A DNA stretch of 64,000 bases from Paractinoplanes lichenicola (GCF_016785085.1 NZ_JAENHO010000013.1:310001-374000), one strand, 5' to 3'; numbered from the stretch's first letter, positions 40,507 through 49,717 are shown. The notes: generated from the letters alone by a model not told the origin. Numbers and translations are program-made.

Positions 40507-43152
40507 TTACTCGACGGCGGCGACCGTCGCCGAGAAGGCGTCACTCTGGAGAACGGCGACGTGGCCGTCGACGACCAGCGTGTACGTGCCCGCGGCCGGG
40601 AAGTCGCACCGCGACTCGGTGATCGGGCGGCCCGATCCGCACGCCGGGGTGCCCTGCTCGTTCAGCACGACGACCGACCGCTGCTCCCCGGCCTCGCTCA
40701 CCGCGCGCACCTCGTAGGTGCCGGCCGCCGGGATCGTGACCCGCCGGCAGCGGATGCCGCTCAACGGGTCGGTCGACGGCGTGCCGGGTTCGACCACCGG
40801 GCAGCCCACCGGTGCGGTGACCGACCGGATCTGGATCTCGCCGGAGTCCTTGCCCGCCACCCCGCGGCTCGCCGCCACGTAGGTGCCGCCGGCGGTCAGC
40901 TCGCACGACGGATTGGTGTAGCGCTCCGGCACGGCGCAGATCCCGGTGCCGTCGGCGTGGTAGATCTCGACGCCGCCGCTCTCGGAGAAGCCCATCACCC
41001 TTTCGCCGGCGGAAGCCTCGAACCGTACGCAGTGCGATTGCAGCGGGTCATCCTGCGGCAGCCGCACGGTCGGCGCGGTCCACGCCGTACTGATGTCGGT
41101 GCTGCAGTCGGCCGGCGCGGGCGACAGGGTGGCGACGAGGCGGTAACTGAAATCGGTGGTGCCGCTTTCGTTGCCCAGCTTGATCGTGTAATCGCCGGCC
41201 TCGCTGATGTGGCAGCTGAATATCCGGCCCCGCTGCAACATGCACTCCCGGCTGCTTTCGTCGGCCGTGAAGACCCAGCCGGAACCGGGCAGCGGCGGCC
41301 CGTCGATCCGCAGGGTGTGCCACCCGGCGGAGAGGTGGATCGGGTGACAGCCGAGCTTGCCGGGCGGGACGGTGGCCGTGGCGATCTGGTCGGCCGACAG
41401 CGGCCCGTAACGGCTCTCGGTGAACGGCACCACCGGGCCGCACGTGGCCGGCGGCGGCGGATCGGTCGGGGGCGGCGGCGTCTCCCCGCGCTCGGTCTTG
41501 GTGATGCGGTAGCGGGCCGCGGACGGCTGGCCGGTCAGCACGAGCGTGGTCGTGTGGCTGAGCTCCAGCCGACAAGTGACGGTGGTCACCTCCCCCGGGT
41601 CGCAGGGCGGTCCGGCGCCGTAGTCGACCTCGACGTCGACCGCGTTGGAGCCGGACAGCTTCTCGAGGGCGATGTCCATCTCGCCGGTCTTGTCGGACGT
41701 GAAGGTGAAGCAGTTGGTGAACCGGCCCGGGCCGAACTGGGCGACAACCTCCGGCGTCCACGGCCGGCAGCTCTCGCTGATCGCGTTGCGCCGGAACGCG
41801 AACACGTAGTCGCCGGTCGCGCCGCCGGGGGCGGTCAACAGCAGCCGGTACGTCGGTGAGCCGCTCAGCTGGCAGTCGAGCGCCGAGCAGAGCAGCGTGC
41901 CGTCGTCACCGTAGACGCGTGGGAGCGGGCTGGCCGCGCCCGTCGCGCCGGCCGGGTAGGACAGGTGCGTCTCCAGGCCGTCCGGGAGCTGGAACTGGTA
42001 GCAGTCGACCTGACCGACCGCGCGGAACCGGCCACGTTTGCCCGGCTCGTCCAGGCCGTACGCGGAAATGGTCTTGCACCCCGGCGCCGTGGACGGAACG
42101 AAAGTGGCCGCGAACGGCGCGTCCCGTACCTCGGAGCTCGTGCTGCCGGCGATCAGGGTGTAGGTGCCCGCCGTGGTGAACGTGCACGTGTCTCCGTCGA
42201 CGTACGGGTATCCGCTGGTGCTGCAGGGCAGGCTGCCGTCGGCAGCCATGATCACGAAGTTCTGGACGGGCCCGTTGGCGTCCGTGGCGCCGATGAAGTA
42301 TGAGCCCGGCTCGGTGATCTGGAGTGTGCGGCAGCGGACGGCGCTGAGCTTGCCCGGCGTGCCGAACCGGCCCGGCCGCACGGTGGGGCAGCCCTTGACC
42401 GGGCTCAGCGACCTGACCTGGATCTCGCTGGCCGTCTTGCCCGGCTGGGCCACGGAGATCGCGCGGTAGAGCCCGTCGGCGGCGAGCTCGCACGGCCCGT
42501 TACGCTCGGTCGGCACGGTGCAGACCAGGTTATCGGCGGCGTCACGCAGGGCGATCCGGCCCGAGCTGCTGTAGGCCAGGATCCGCTCGCCGGCCGAACC
42601 GGTGAACCGCACACACTGCACTTCCACGCCGACTGCGGGGATGCGCACGGCTGGCGCGTTCCACGCCGTACCGACACGCGAGGTGCAGCGGGACGGATCC
42701 TCGGAGGTCACCGCAATCTTGTAGTCGACCGGCGTGGGGCCACGCAGGTTCTGCACCACGACGGTGTAGTCACCGGCCGCCGGGACGTCGCACTCCCACT
42801 GGTAGCCCGGCGGGGCCGTGCAGACCGCGGTGCCCTGCGCGTTCTGCAGGGTCGCCGAGCGCAGGGCGGTGAAGCCGGTGAACTGAATGAAGTGCCGGCC
42901 GGCAGTGAGCCGGACATCGTGGCACAGCGTCTCGCCCCGAGCGATCGTGCCCGAGCCGATCTGCTCGGCCGACAGCCGCCCGAAGTGCCCCTCGACCAGC
43001 GGCGCACAGCTGCTGGACGACGGCTGCGATGCCGTCGGCGCGGCAGTGGGTTCGCCGGCCACAGCTGTTGCCGGCTCGGCGGCGTACGCGGTGCTGGTGA
43101 GCCCGGACGCCAGAATCAGGCCGCACGCCAGTGCGGCACCCCAACGTTTCAA
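40507..43152 (-). CDS. Large secreted protein with internal duplication
   Basis: An 881-residue precursor with a signal peptide (WGAALACGLILASGLTS, AYAAEP). It is built of pre-peptidase-like beta domains each with a Cys pair. Residues 49-335 and about 600-881 are copies of one another: CAPLVEGHFGRLSAEQIGSG matches CGPVVPFTESRYGPLSADQI, and TLCHDVRLTAGRHFIQF matches LGCHPIHLSAGWHTLRI; the copies share the later PTVRPG/PVVEPG and AGTYTL elements. A Pro-rich linker (ETPPPPTDPPPPATC) separates them. No catalytic domain or anchor is seen. Cell-surface or extracellular binding is plausible. Confidence 0.75.
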   Translation of the reverse strand: MKRWGAALACGLILASGLTSTAYAAEPATAVAGEPTAAPTASQPSSSSCAPLVEGHFGRLSAEQIGSGTIARGETLCHDVRLTAGRHFIQFTGFTALRSATLQNAQGTAVCTAPPGYQWECDVPAAGDYTVVVQNLRGPTPVDYKIAVTSEDPSRCTSRVGTAWNAPAVRIPAVGVEVQCVRFTGSAGERILAYSSSGRIALRDAADNLVCTVPTERNGPCELAADGLYRAISVAQPGKTASEIQVRSLSPVKGCPTVRPGRFGTPGKLSAVRCRTLQITEPGSYFIGATDANGPVQNFVIMAADGSLPCSTSGYPYVDGDTCTFTTAGTYTLIAGSTSSEVRDAPFAATFVPSTAPGCKTISAYGLDEPGKRGRFRAVGQVDCYQFQLPDGLETHLSYPAGATGAASPLPRVYGDDGTLLCSALDCQLSGSPTYRLLLTAPGGATGDYVFAFRRNAISESCRPWTPEVVAQFGPGRFTNCFTFTSDKTGEMDIALEKLSGSNAVDVEVDYGAGPPCDPGEVTTVTCRLELSHTTTLVLTGQPSAARYRITKTERGETPPPPTDPPPPATCGPVVPFTESRYGPLSADQIATATVPPGKLGCHPIHLSAGWHTLRIDGPPLPGSGWVFTADESSRECMLQRGRIFSCHISEAGDYTIKLGNESGTTDFSYRLVATLSPAPADCSTDISTAWTAPTVRLPQDDPLQSHCVRFEASAGERVMGFSESGGVEIYHADGTGICAVPERYTNPSCELTAGGTYVAASRGVAGKDSGEIQIRSVTAPVGCPVVEPGTPSTDPLSGIRCRRVTIPAAGTYEVRAVSEAGEQRSVVVLNEQGTPACGSGRPITESRCDFPAAGTYTLVVDGHVAVLQSDAFSATVAAVE

Positions 43153-43337
43153 CGTGTCCCCCGTGTGATTCCCGTCGATGATGCACCAGTAGGAATACCA
43201 CGGCGGAGCACTGTGGAGAAAGATACGTAGCGTGAATGCCTATTTCGGCACGCATCTATCCCCGCCCATCGCCGGGACCGCGGACCAGGTGATCATCACC
43301 TGTCGAGCCGCCCTCAAACCGTCGGACGCCGGGTAGC

Positions 43338-44045
43338 TCAGTCGAGTCTTGTGTGGAGGACTTGGCGGGCCTGGTCTGCGGCGCGGGCGATGCTTTCGGA
43401 GACGAAGTCGACGAAGCGGGCGACGCTCTCCATGCGAGCCGCGGCCGGCGTGCCGCGGCCGAGCACGCTCACACCCTGGCGGGCGATCTCACCGAGCTGG
43501 GCCGTGGACCGCGCGCTGGACATCGCCGACTGGTACATGACGTCGTCATCGACCATGTAGCGCTCGCGGCGGCGTTCGTCTCGCTCGCGGCGTGCCAAAC
43601 CCTGGCTTTCGAGAAACGCTACGGCCTTGGAGACGGAGGCCGGGCTGACGCGCAAACGGCCGGCGATCTCGGCGGCCGTCAGGCTGCCGGAGTCGGTGGT
43701 GTAGAGGCCGGCCAGCGTGCGGGCGGTGATCTTGGGCAGGCCGGACTGCATGAAGACGGACGCGAACGCCTCCTCGTACTCCCGGACGGCGTCGGTGTCG
43801 CGACCGGCGGCCTGCGACGGAGCGTCGGGTACGGCCTTCTTGCTGCGGCGCCTCGCCCGGTTCTCGGTGGCGTGGTGCGCGAGGTCGGCCCGATAACTCG
43901 TGTGCCCGCCGTTGCGCATGATCTCGCGGGTGACGGTCGAGGTCGGCCGGTCGAGGCGTCTGGCGATCGCCGCGTAGGGAAGGCCTTCTGCCAGCCCAGC
44001 GGCGATCTGCTGACGGTCTTGCTGGGTGAGTCTGCCTCCCGGCAT
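43338..44045 (-). CDS. HTH regulator: IS30-type HTH plus GbsR/MarR-like winged helix
   Basis: A 235-residue protein; ATG 44045 follows AAGGAGG. The first 45 residues (RLTQQDRQQIAAGLAEGLPY, AIARRLDRPTSTVTREI) form the helix-turn-helix seen in IS30 transposases; residues 110-185 form a MarR/GbsR-type winged helix (LTAAEIAGRLRVSPASVSKA). No transposase catalytic domain follows, so it is a regulator. It is divergent from the DUF4097/beta-lactamase-like operon and the space between carries a TTGCAA palindrome set, so it probably controls both. Confidence 0.8.
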   Translation of the reverse strand: MPGGRLTQQDRQQIAAGLAEGLPYAAIARRLDRPTSTVTREIMRNGGHTSYRADLAHHATENRARRRSKKAVPDAPSQAAGRDTDAVREYEEAFASVFMQSGLPKITARTLAGLYTTDSGSLTAAEIAGRLRVSPASVSKAVAFLESQGLARRERDERRRERYMVDDDVMYQSAMSSARSTAQLGEIARQGVSVLGRGTPAAARMESVARFVDFVSESIARAADQARQVLHTRLD

Positions 44046-44100
44046 CGCAGCCTCCTTCATGCTGGCGCAACCGGGCCCACCATAGCGTTCACGCTCCACC

Positions 44101-44202
44101 CATTGCAACATCACGCCAAGTGCCGTTGCATAATTTTCCGACTCATTGCAATGATTCGAGCCGTTTCACCTGTGGTTTTGGCGAAATCCGGCGAGTTGCA
44201 TG
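44101..44202. promoter_or_regulatory. Cluster of TTGCA operators
   Basis: The divergent region holds a perfect 12-bp palindrome TCATTGCAATGA (44143-44154) and further TTGCA copies at about 44103, 44126 and 44195. Their repetition between the HTH regulator and the DUF4097 gene suggests binding sites for that regulator. Confidence 0.5.
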
Positions 44203-44238
44203 TTGCCCATTTGCTGAAGGCAACGTAGCGTTTATGAC

Positions 44239-44925
44239 ATGGGAAACGAGAGCATCCAGAAGTTCGACAGCCCCTCCGCGGTCTCGGCCACGGTCGACGT
44301 TCCCGCGGGACGCATCCAGTTCATCGCCGGCGAGCGGGCCGACACGACGGTCGAGATCCGGCCTTCGGACGCCGGCAAGAAGAGCGATGTCAAAGCGGCC
44401 GACGGCATCGAGGTCACCTTCGCCGACGGTGCCCTGCGCGTCGAGGCGGCGGAACCGACCAACCGCCTCCTCGGCAGCTCCGGTTCCGTCGAGGTGACGG
44501 TTCTGCTGCCCACCGACTCCAAGATCGACGCGAAGAGCGCGCTCGCCGACTTCCGCGGCGTCGGGCGGCTCGGCGACGTCACCATCGAGGCGGCGCAGGG
44601 CTCGATCAAGCTCGACGAGACCGCGACCGCCCACCTCACCCTCCAGTCCGGCGACATCTCGGTCGGCCGCTTGGGCGGCTCGGCCGAGATCAGCACCCAG
44701 CAGGGCAACCTGCAGATCTCCGAGGCCGTGACCGGCACCGTCGAGCTGAACACCACGCGCGGCGACATCACGGTCGGCGCGGCCCCCGGCTCCTCAGCCA
44801 CGCTCGACGCCGGCACCACGTACGGCCGCGTTCGCAACTCCCTCAAGAACACCGACGGCGCCGCCACCGCGCTGAACATCCGCGCGACCACCGCACACGG
44901 CGACATCACCGCCGAGAGCCGCTAA
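44239..44925 (+). CDS. DUF4097 family protein
   Basis: A 228-residue protein without signal peptide. It has the repeated short beta-strand pattern of DUF4097/adhesin-like right-handed helices (GDVTIEAAQGSIKLDE, GDISVGRLGGSAEIS, GDITVGAAPGSSATL). It starts MGNESIQKFDSPSAVSATVD as many actinobacterial members do. Ten bases separate it from the serine hydrolase, so they are co-transcribed. The role of this pair is not established; it is frequent in actinomycetes next to the same type of regulator. Confidence 0.85.
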   Translation: MGNESIQKFDSPSAVSATVDVPAGRIQFIAGERADTTVEIRPSDAGKKSDVKAADGIEVTFADGALRVEAAEPTNRLLGSSGSVEVTVLLPTDSKIDAKSALADFRGVGRLGDVTIEAAQGSIKLDETATAHLTLQSGDISVGRLGGSAEISTQQGNLQISEAVTGTVELNTTRGDITVGAAPGSSATLDAGTTYGRVRNSLKNTDGAATALNIRATTAHGDITAESR

Positions 44926-44935
44926 GGAGCCCCCC

Positions 44936-46039
44936 ATGACCTCGAACAACAACGGCCGGCCCGAGCGCCGAAAGCTGCAAGAAGCGGTCGATGCAGTCGT
45001 CAACGCCGGCTTCGCCTCACTCCACGTGCGGGTGCACGACGAGCAAGGCGAATGGGTCGGCGCCGCCGGAGTGCGCGAACTAGGCGAGACGGCCCGGCCG
45101 CCGACCGACGGCCAGTTCTGGGCGGGCAGCGTGGTCAAGCCGTTCACGGCCACCGTCGTCCTTCAACTGGTGGCCGAGCAACGGCTCAGCTTGGACGCCG
45201 CGGTCGCCTATCACCTTCCCGACCTGGGGCTGGACGAGCGGATCACCGCACGGATGCTGCTGCAGCACACCAGCGGCCTGTTCAACTACACCGGCGAGTA
45301 CTACGACGACGGGACCGTCGTGCCGGGCGTAGCCGCCACCGGGCCCGAGTGGGTGGACACCCGGTTGGACAGTCACTCGGCAGCGGACCTGGTCCAGCTG
45401 GCGCTTTCCAAGCCGGCCCGCTTCGAGCCCGGCGAGGGCTGGAGCTACTCCAACACCAACTACACGCTGGCCACCCTGCTGATCGAGGAGATCACCGGCG
45501 ACTCCTACGGTGAGCAGATGCGCCAACGGATCCTGGCACCGCTGGGGCTGAAGGACACGGTGCTCTCGGGCAATGCCACGGATCTGCCCGAGCCGTACTC
45601 ACACGGCTACTACCGCTACCAGGACGGCGATCAGACGAAGGTGGTGGACGTCTCCCGCCAGAACCTGTCGCTGATGCCGGGCGCCGGGGGCGCGATCTCG
45701 ACCACCCAGGACTTGCACCTGTTCTTCACGGCGCTCAACGGCGGCAAGCTCCTCCCGGCCCCGCTGCTGGCCGAGATGCGCAAGCCCGCGGGTCCGATCA
45801 ACTACGGCCTGGGAGTGTTCGTGCAGAACATGGGGGCCGACTGCGGCGACATCACGATCTATCACCACAACGGCGGCGCCCCGGGCGGCTACGGGGCACT
45901 GATGTACAGCAACGCCGACGGCAGCAAGACGCTCACCGCGGGGCTGACCACCGGAGACGCCGACGTCAACCCGGCCGAGGCATTGCCGCCGGTCCTGAAC
46001 ACTCTCGTCGAAGCGGTGTTCTGCGGCACGACGCGCTGA
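44936..46039 (+). CDS. Serine hydrolase, beta-lactamase class C/esterase family
   Basis: A 367-residue penicillin-binding-like serine hydrolase. The active-site SxxK lies in GSVVKPFTA, the YxN-type motif in WSYSNTNYTLA and the third motif as HHNGGAPGG. No signal peptide is visible, so it is probably cytoplasmic or exported by another route. Ends before a strong terminator. Such enzymes are esterases or D-amino-peptidases as often as beta-lactamases; the substrate cannot be told. Confidence 0.88.
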   Translation: MTSNNNGRPERRKLQEAVDAVVNAGFASLHVRVHDEQGEWVGAAGVRELGETARPPTDGQFWAGSVVKPFTATVVLQLVAEQRLSLDAAVAYHLPDLGLDERITARMLLQHTSGLFNYTGEYYDDGTVVPGVAATGPEWVDTRLDSHSAADLVQLALSKPARFEPGEGWSYSNTNYTLATLLIEEITGDSYGEQMRQRILAPLGLKDTVLSGNATDLPEPYSHGYYRYQDGDQTKVVDVSRQNLSLMPGAGGAISTTQDLHLFFTALNGGKLLPAPLLAEMRKPAGPINYGLGVFVQNMGADCGDITIYHHNGGAPGGYGALMYSNADGSKTLTAGLTTGDADVNPAEALPPVLNTLVEAVFCGTTR

Positions 46040-47405
46040 CACCGGGCGGGGCCCCCGCCCCACGGCTCGTTCCTCGCCACCTCCCGATACCGGGCGGTGT
46101 GCTCCGCGCCCCCGTCGGAGCACACCGCCTTTCGGCGTCGGTGTCCGTCCGCGGCAGCGGGTCACCAGGGCGTTCGCGGCGGACCAGCAGCAGGGTCAAG
46201 CCCGCCGCGAGCATGAAGGCCGTCGCCACCGCGAGCCAGGCCGGGCCGTAGCCGACGCCGTCCACGATCGCGCCGAACGGCATCGGGGCAAGGACGAAAC
46301 CGGCGAAGAAACCGAGAGACAGCAGAGCCGAAGCCGGCCCGAGCGGGCCGGTGCGCCGATCACGCACGACCAGCACCATCACCACGGCGTTCGCGCCGAC
46401 CGCGGTGGCGCCCACGCCGGCCGCGCCGGCCCAGAGCGCTACCGGCCCCAGCCAGGCGCTGGACCAGACGAGCAGCCCCGACGCCGCAGCACCGACCGCG
46501 AGCATGCCGAGCAACGGGCTGAGCAGCTCCAGCGACGCGCATCGACGCGACCACAGCAACCGGGAGGCCACCCCGGCGACGCCGAGCACCGCGATCGACA
46601 ACGTCGCCACACCCGCGCCCAGTCCCAGCTGTTCCCGGCCATAGAGTGGGACGAACGTCGCCACCGCCGAGACACCCGATCCTTGGGCCGCGAGGAAAAG
46701 CATCAGCAGTCCGAGATAGGGGTTGGGGCGGCTCGGCCGCCAGCTGACCCGCTGGTCGGCCCGGGGCCGGGCCGGCACCGAACGCATCGTCACCACCAGC
46801 GCGAACGCCGCGAACGGGGCGCCGGCCAGGAAGACCGCCCGCCAGCCGGCGAGGTGCGTGAGCAGCGGCGCGGCCAAGCCCACCACCAGCGCCGACAGCT
46901 GCACGGCGGCCTGCTTGCGGCCGACGACGGCGGCCCGCATCGCGGGTTCGACGTTCTCGGTGATCGCCAGGTTCGTGGCTGGGTTCGACATCGCCTGACA
47001 CACGCCGCACAGCGCCATGGCCGCGGCCAGGCCGAGGTGCCCGGCCACCACTCCCATCAGCGCGAACACGGTCACGGCGAAGGCGAACAGGGCGAGCAGC
47101 GCGGCTCGGGCGCCGAATCGGACGATCACCCCGCCGGACCAGAGGGACAGCAGGGCGGCGGTGCCGAAGACGGTCGTGGGCAGCGCGCCGAGCGCCGACC
47201 GGGAGACGTCGAACGCCGAGGTCAGTTCGGGCCCGATGGACCCGATCGAATAGAGCACCGAGGACGGCAATGCCATCGCCAAGATCAGTACCAGGTTCAG
47301 CTCGCCGGCTTCATGCCCGGACCGCAGCCACGTCAGAAGCCCATTGCGCGGGCTGGTCATCACGCCGAAGTTGATGATCGGTCCGGCGCGGGAAGCGCCG
47401 GGCAC
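45966..47405 (-). CDS. MFS transporter (CynX-like) with extended C-terminus
   Basis: A 479-residue frame. The first about 415 residues form a 12-helix major facilitator (LILAMALPSSVLYSIGSIGP first helix; LWSGGVIVRFGARAALL loop). Start uncertain: GTG 47405 or ATG 47360. After LLLVRRERPGDPL the frame continues for about 65 Arg/Pro/Gly-rich residues across the terminator at 46093-46129 and 74 bases into the end of the convergent serine hydrolase. That tail looks non-native and suggests loss of the original stop by a frameshift. It follows the leuA-type operon. Confidence 0.8.
   Translation of the reverse strand: MPGASRAGPIINFGVMTSPRNGLLTWLRSGHEAGELNLVLILAMALPSSVLYSIGSIGPELTSAFDVSRSALGALPTTVFGTAALLSLWSGGVIVRFGARAALLALFAFAVTVFALMGVVAGHLGLAAAMALCGVCQAMSNPATNLAITENVEPAMRAAVVGRKQAAVQLSALVVGLAAPLLTHLAGWRAVFLAGAPFAAFALVVTMRSVPARPRADQRVSWRPSRPNPYLGLLMLFLAAQGSGVSAVATFVPLYGREQLGLGAGVATLSIAVLGVAGVASRLLWSRRCASLELLSPLLGMLAVGAAASGLLVWSSAWLGPVALWAGAAGVGATAVGANAVVMVLVVRDRRTGPLGPASALLSLGFFAGFVLAPMPFGAIVDGVGYGPAWLAVATAFMLAAGLTLLLVRRERPGDPLPRTDTDAERRCAPTGARSTPPGIGRWRGTSRGAGAPPGVSASCRRTPLRRECSGPAAMPRPG
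46093..46133. terminator. Strong hairpin terminator
   Basis: GGCGGTGTGCTCCG pairs with CGGAGCACACCGCC (14 bp, perfect) around a nine-base loop, followed by TTTC on the plus strand. It lies 54 bases after the serine hydrolase stop. The convergent MFS frame reads through it. Confidence 0.8.
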
Positions 47406-47634
47406 TGAACGATGGGCATCAGGGTCACCTGTTTCTCAGGGCGCGGCCTTCGCGGGGCCGGCTTGCAGAGAGTGGCGCGGCGCGCTTGTGGCCGCCGGGC
47501 CGGCGCGCCGTCGCACCGTGCACCTAACGTAGGCAGCCGCTCAACGCGCCGTACACCCCTCACTCTGATGACAGGAGGACTCCCTTGACCTCGATCCGTG
47601 GATGGACTCGGCTCCGTGGCCGGGCGGCAAAGGT

Positions 47635-49356
47635 CTACGCCGCGCCCAGAAGCGGCTGCCTCGCCGGCTCCCGATTCGGCTGCGAGGTCCGCAGGGCCCT
47701 GGTGATGGCGGCGCTCACGGCCGAGCGAGTCGCGATGTCGAGACTCGCGGCTGAGCCGGCACCCCAGACCGTCCTGGTGCCGATCGTGCAGTCCGCATAG
47801 ACGACCACGCCGTCGCGGACGGCGTCGGCGGCACCGGCGCCGATCCGGCGGATCTCGTCCACGCGCAGGCCCCACGACGCCAGATGGGCGCCGAGGTCGC
47901 CGAGCGAGTCGGCCCGGTCGCTGCCCACCACGAACGGGTCCCCCTGCACGTGCAGGGTGGTCGGTACGGGCTTGCGGAACGTCACCGGCACCGTGAGGAA
48001 CCGAGGGGAGGCGTACTCGGTGAGAAACATCCGGACGATCTCGTCCGGCTCGATCTCGCGGCCCCATTCATCGGCGGTCCGCTGAACCAGGGCGGCGAAT
48101 TCGACGCTCAGTTCGCGGGGCAGTTCCAGACCCTGCCGGGAGCTGAGCACGTAGGACACGCCACCCTTCCCGGACTGGCTGTTGATCCGCACGACCGCCT
48201 CGTAGGTGCGGCCGACGTCCTGCGGGTCCAGCGGCAGATACGGCACCTCCCAGGCCAGCGTGGCGGGATCCGCGCCGTCCGCGACCGCCCGTGACCGCGC
48301 GTCGAAGCCCTTCTTGATCGCATCCTGGTGCGAGCCGGAGAACGCGGTGTAGACCATGTCCCCGCCGTACGGGTGACGCGGGTGCACCGGGATCTCGTTG
48401 CACCACTCCACGACGCGGCGGATCCCGTTCAGGTCGCCGAAGTCCAGTCCCGGGTCGATGCCGTGGGTCAGCGCGTTGAGCCCGAGCGTGACGAGGCAGA
48501 CGTTGCCGGCGCGCTCACCGTTGCCGAACAGGCAGCCCTCCACGCGCTGCGCGCCGGCCAGGACGGCGAGCTCGGCGGAGGCGACGCCGGTGCCCCGGTC
48601 GTTGTGGGGGTGAACGGAAAGGCAGACGTTCTCGCGCCGGGACAGGTTACGGTCGAGCCATTCGATCTGGTCCGCGAACACGTTCGGCGTGGACCGCTCC
48701 ACCGTGGTCGGGAAGTTCAGGATGATCGGCCGGCTCTGCTCCGGCTGCCAGACGTCCATGACCGCCTCGCAGACTTCGAGCGAGAAGTCCAGCTCGGTGT
48801 CCGCGAACATCTCGGGCGAGTACTGGAAGCCGAGATCGCAGTCGCCGAGCAGGCGATCGGCGTACTTCAGGAAGAACCGGGTGCCCTGCACCGCGAGGTC
48901 TTTGCACTCCGAGCGGCTCATACCGAAGACCATCCGGCGGAACTGCGGTGAGGTCGCGTTGTAGAGGTGGACCGTGGCGGCGCGCGCGCCGGCCAGGCTC
49001 TCCACGGTGCCCTTGATCAGCTCTTCGCGAGCCTGCACCAGCACCGAGATGCGGACATCGTCGGGGATCAGGTCGCCTTCGATGAGCATCCGCAGGAAAT
49101 CGTGGTCGTCCTGGCTGGCCACCGGGAAACCTACCTCGATCTCCTTGAAGCCCATGCCCACCAGCAGGTCGAACATGGCCAGCTTGCGGTCCGGCGACAT
49201 CGGATTCACCAGTGATTGATTGCCGTCACGCAGATCGGTGCTCAGCCACCGCGGCGCACGGCTCATCGTGCGGGACGGCCAGGCGCGGTTCTCCAGGGCC
49301 ACCGTAGCGGGCGGAGCGTAGCGACCTGACGTTGATGGGTTGCTCCTCACGGCCAT
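47635..49356 (-). CDS. leuA: 2-isopropylmalate synthase (type II)
   Basis: A 573-residue alpha-isopropylmalate synthase of the long actinobacterial/yeast type: LSTDLRDGNQSL at the start of the barrel, metal-binding VHPHNDRGTG, and a C-terminal regulatory domain from about residue 430. It condenses acetyl-CoA with 2-oxoisovalerate in leucine synthesis. It is placed with a transthyretin-like gene, 22 bp upstream, and beside NRPS-cluster regulators, so it may be a cluster-bound paralogue supplying leucine or a chain-extended precursor. Whether another leuA exists in the genome is not visible here. Confidence 0.9.
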   Translation of the reverse strand: MAVRSNPSTSGRYAPPATVALENRAWPSRTMSRAPRWLSTDLRDGNQSLVNPMSPDRKLAMFDLLVGMGFKEIEVGFPVASQDDHDFLRMLIEGDLIPDDVRISVLVQAREELIKGTVESLAGARAATVHLYNATSPQFRRMVFGMSRSECKDLAVQGTRFFLKYADRLLGDCDLGFQYSPEMFADTELDFSLEVCEAVMDVWQPEQSRPIILNFPTTVERSTPNVFADQIEWLDRNLSRRENVCLSVHPHNDRGTGVASAELAVLAGAQRVEGCLFGNGERAGNVCLVTLGLNALTHGIDPGLDFGDLNGIRRVVEWCNEIPVHPRHPYGGDMVYTAFSGSHQDAIKKGFDARSRAVADGADPATLAWEVPYLPLDPQDVGRTYEAVVRINSQSGKGGVSYVLSSRQGLELPRELSVEFAALVQRTADEWGREIEPDEIVRMFLTEYASPRFLTVPVTFRKPVPTTLHVQGDPFVVGSDRADSLGDLGAHLASWGLRVDEIRRIGAGAADAVRDGVVVYADCTIGTRTVWGAGSAASLDIATRSAVSAAITRALRTSQPNREPARQPLLGAA

Positions 49357-49378
49357 TCCTCTCTCGACCGGTGTCGGG

Positions 49379-49717
49379 TCAGGCCCGATCGCCGAAAAAC
49401 AACGAATATGCGTACGGGGTCAGCACGACGGAAACCTGGTGGTCGTCCGGCTCGACGCTCACCCGGACGGAGATGACGATCTCCGGATAGGCGGCGGTGA
49501 AGCCGAGCCCGGAGTAGTAGAGGTCGCTGTCGACGACGACCCGGTAGAGCCCCGGGCGGAGCTGCCTGTCGACGAAACTTGCGATGACGCCGTCCTCGTT
49601 GGTCGTCGCGTGCGCGACCTTCGACCACTGACCGGCCACCGCGAACTCGAGGCGAGCCTGCGCACCGACCGCGGGCTTGCCATAGATGCCGTCAAGAGCC
49701 TGCAACGAGACTCGCAT
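49379..49717 (-). CDS. Transthyretin-like protein (5-hydroxyisourate hydrolase fold) lacking catalytic residues
   Basis: A 112-residue protein; ATG 49717 follows GGGAGAGG. The fold is recognised from IYGKPAVGAQARLEF, TTNEDGVIASF, YPEIVISVRV and the end LTPYAYSLFFGD. In 5-hydroxyisourate hydrolase the early THVLD His, the TNxDGR Arg and the HYH His are catalytic and the tail is YRGS; here these places read Gln6, Val44, Gln94 and FFGD. It is therefore unlikely to hydrolyse hydroxyisourate. It is the first gene of a two-gene operon with leuA, downstream of a direct-repeat site (49799-49827). Confidence 0.75.
   Translation of the reverse strand: MRVSLQALDGIYGKPAVGAQARLEFAVAGQWSKVAHATTNEDGVIASFVDRQLRPGLYRVVVDSDLYYSGLGFTAAYPEIVISVRVSVEPDDHQVSVVLTPYAYSLFFGDRA

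Noticed and set aside
43338..44045. IS30-type helix-turn-helix as a sign of an insertion sequence
   Set aside because: The protein has no DDE transposase domain and there are no terminal inverted repeats; it is a regulator using the same DNA-binding fold.
47360..47420. A frame starting MPIVQ, like the N-terminus of 4-oxalocrotonate tautomerases
   Set aside because: Only five residues match and a stop follows after 19 codons. Coincidence is likely.
47585..47634. A good ribosome site (AGGAGG) and TTG start on the plus strand reading into the antisense of leuA
   Set aside because: Only about 17 codons lie before the leuA end, and the rest is antisense to a well-conserved gene. It may be a leftover 5' end, but this cannot be supported.
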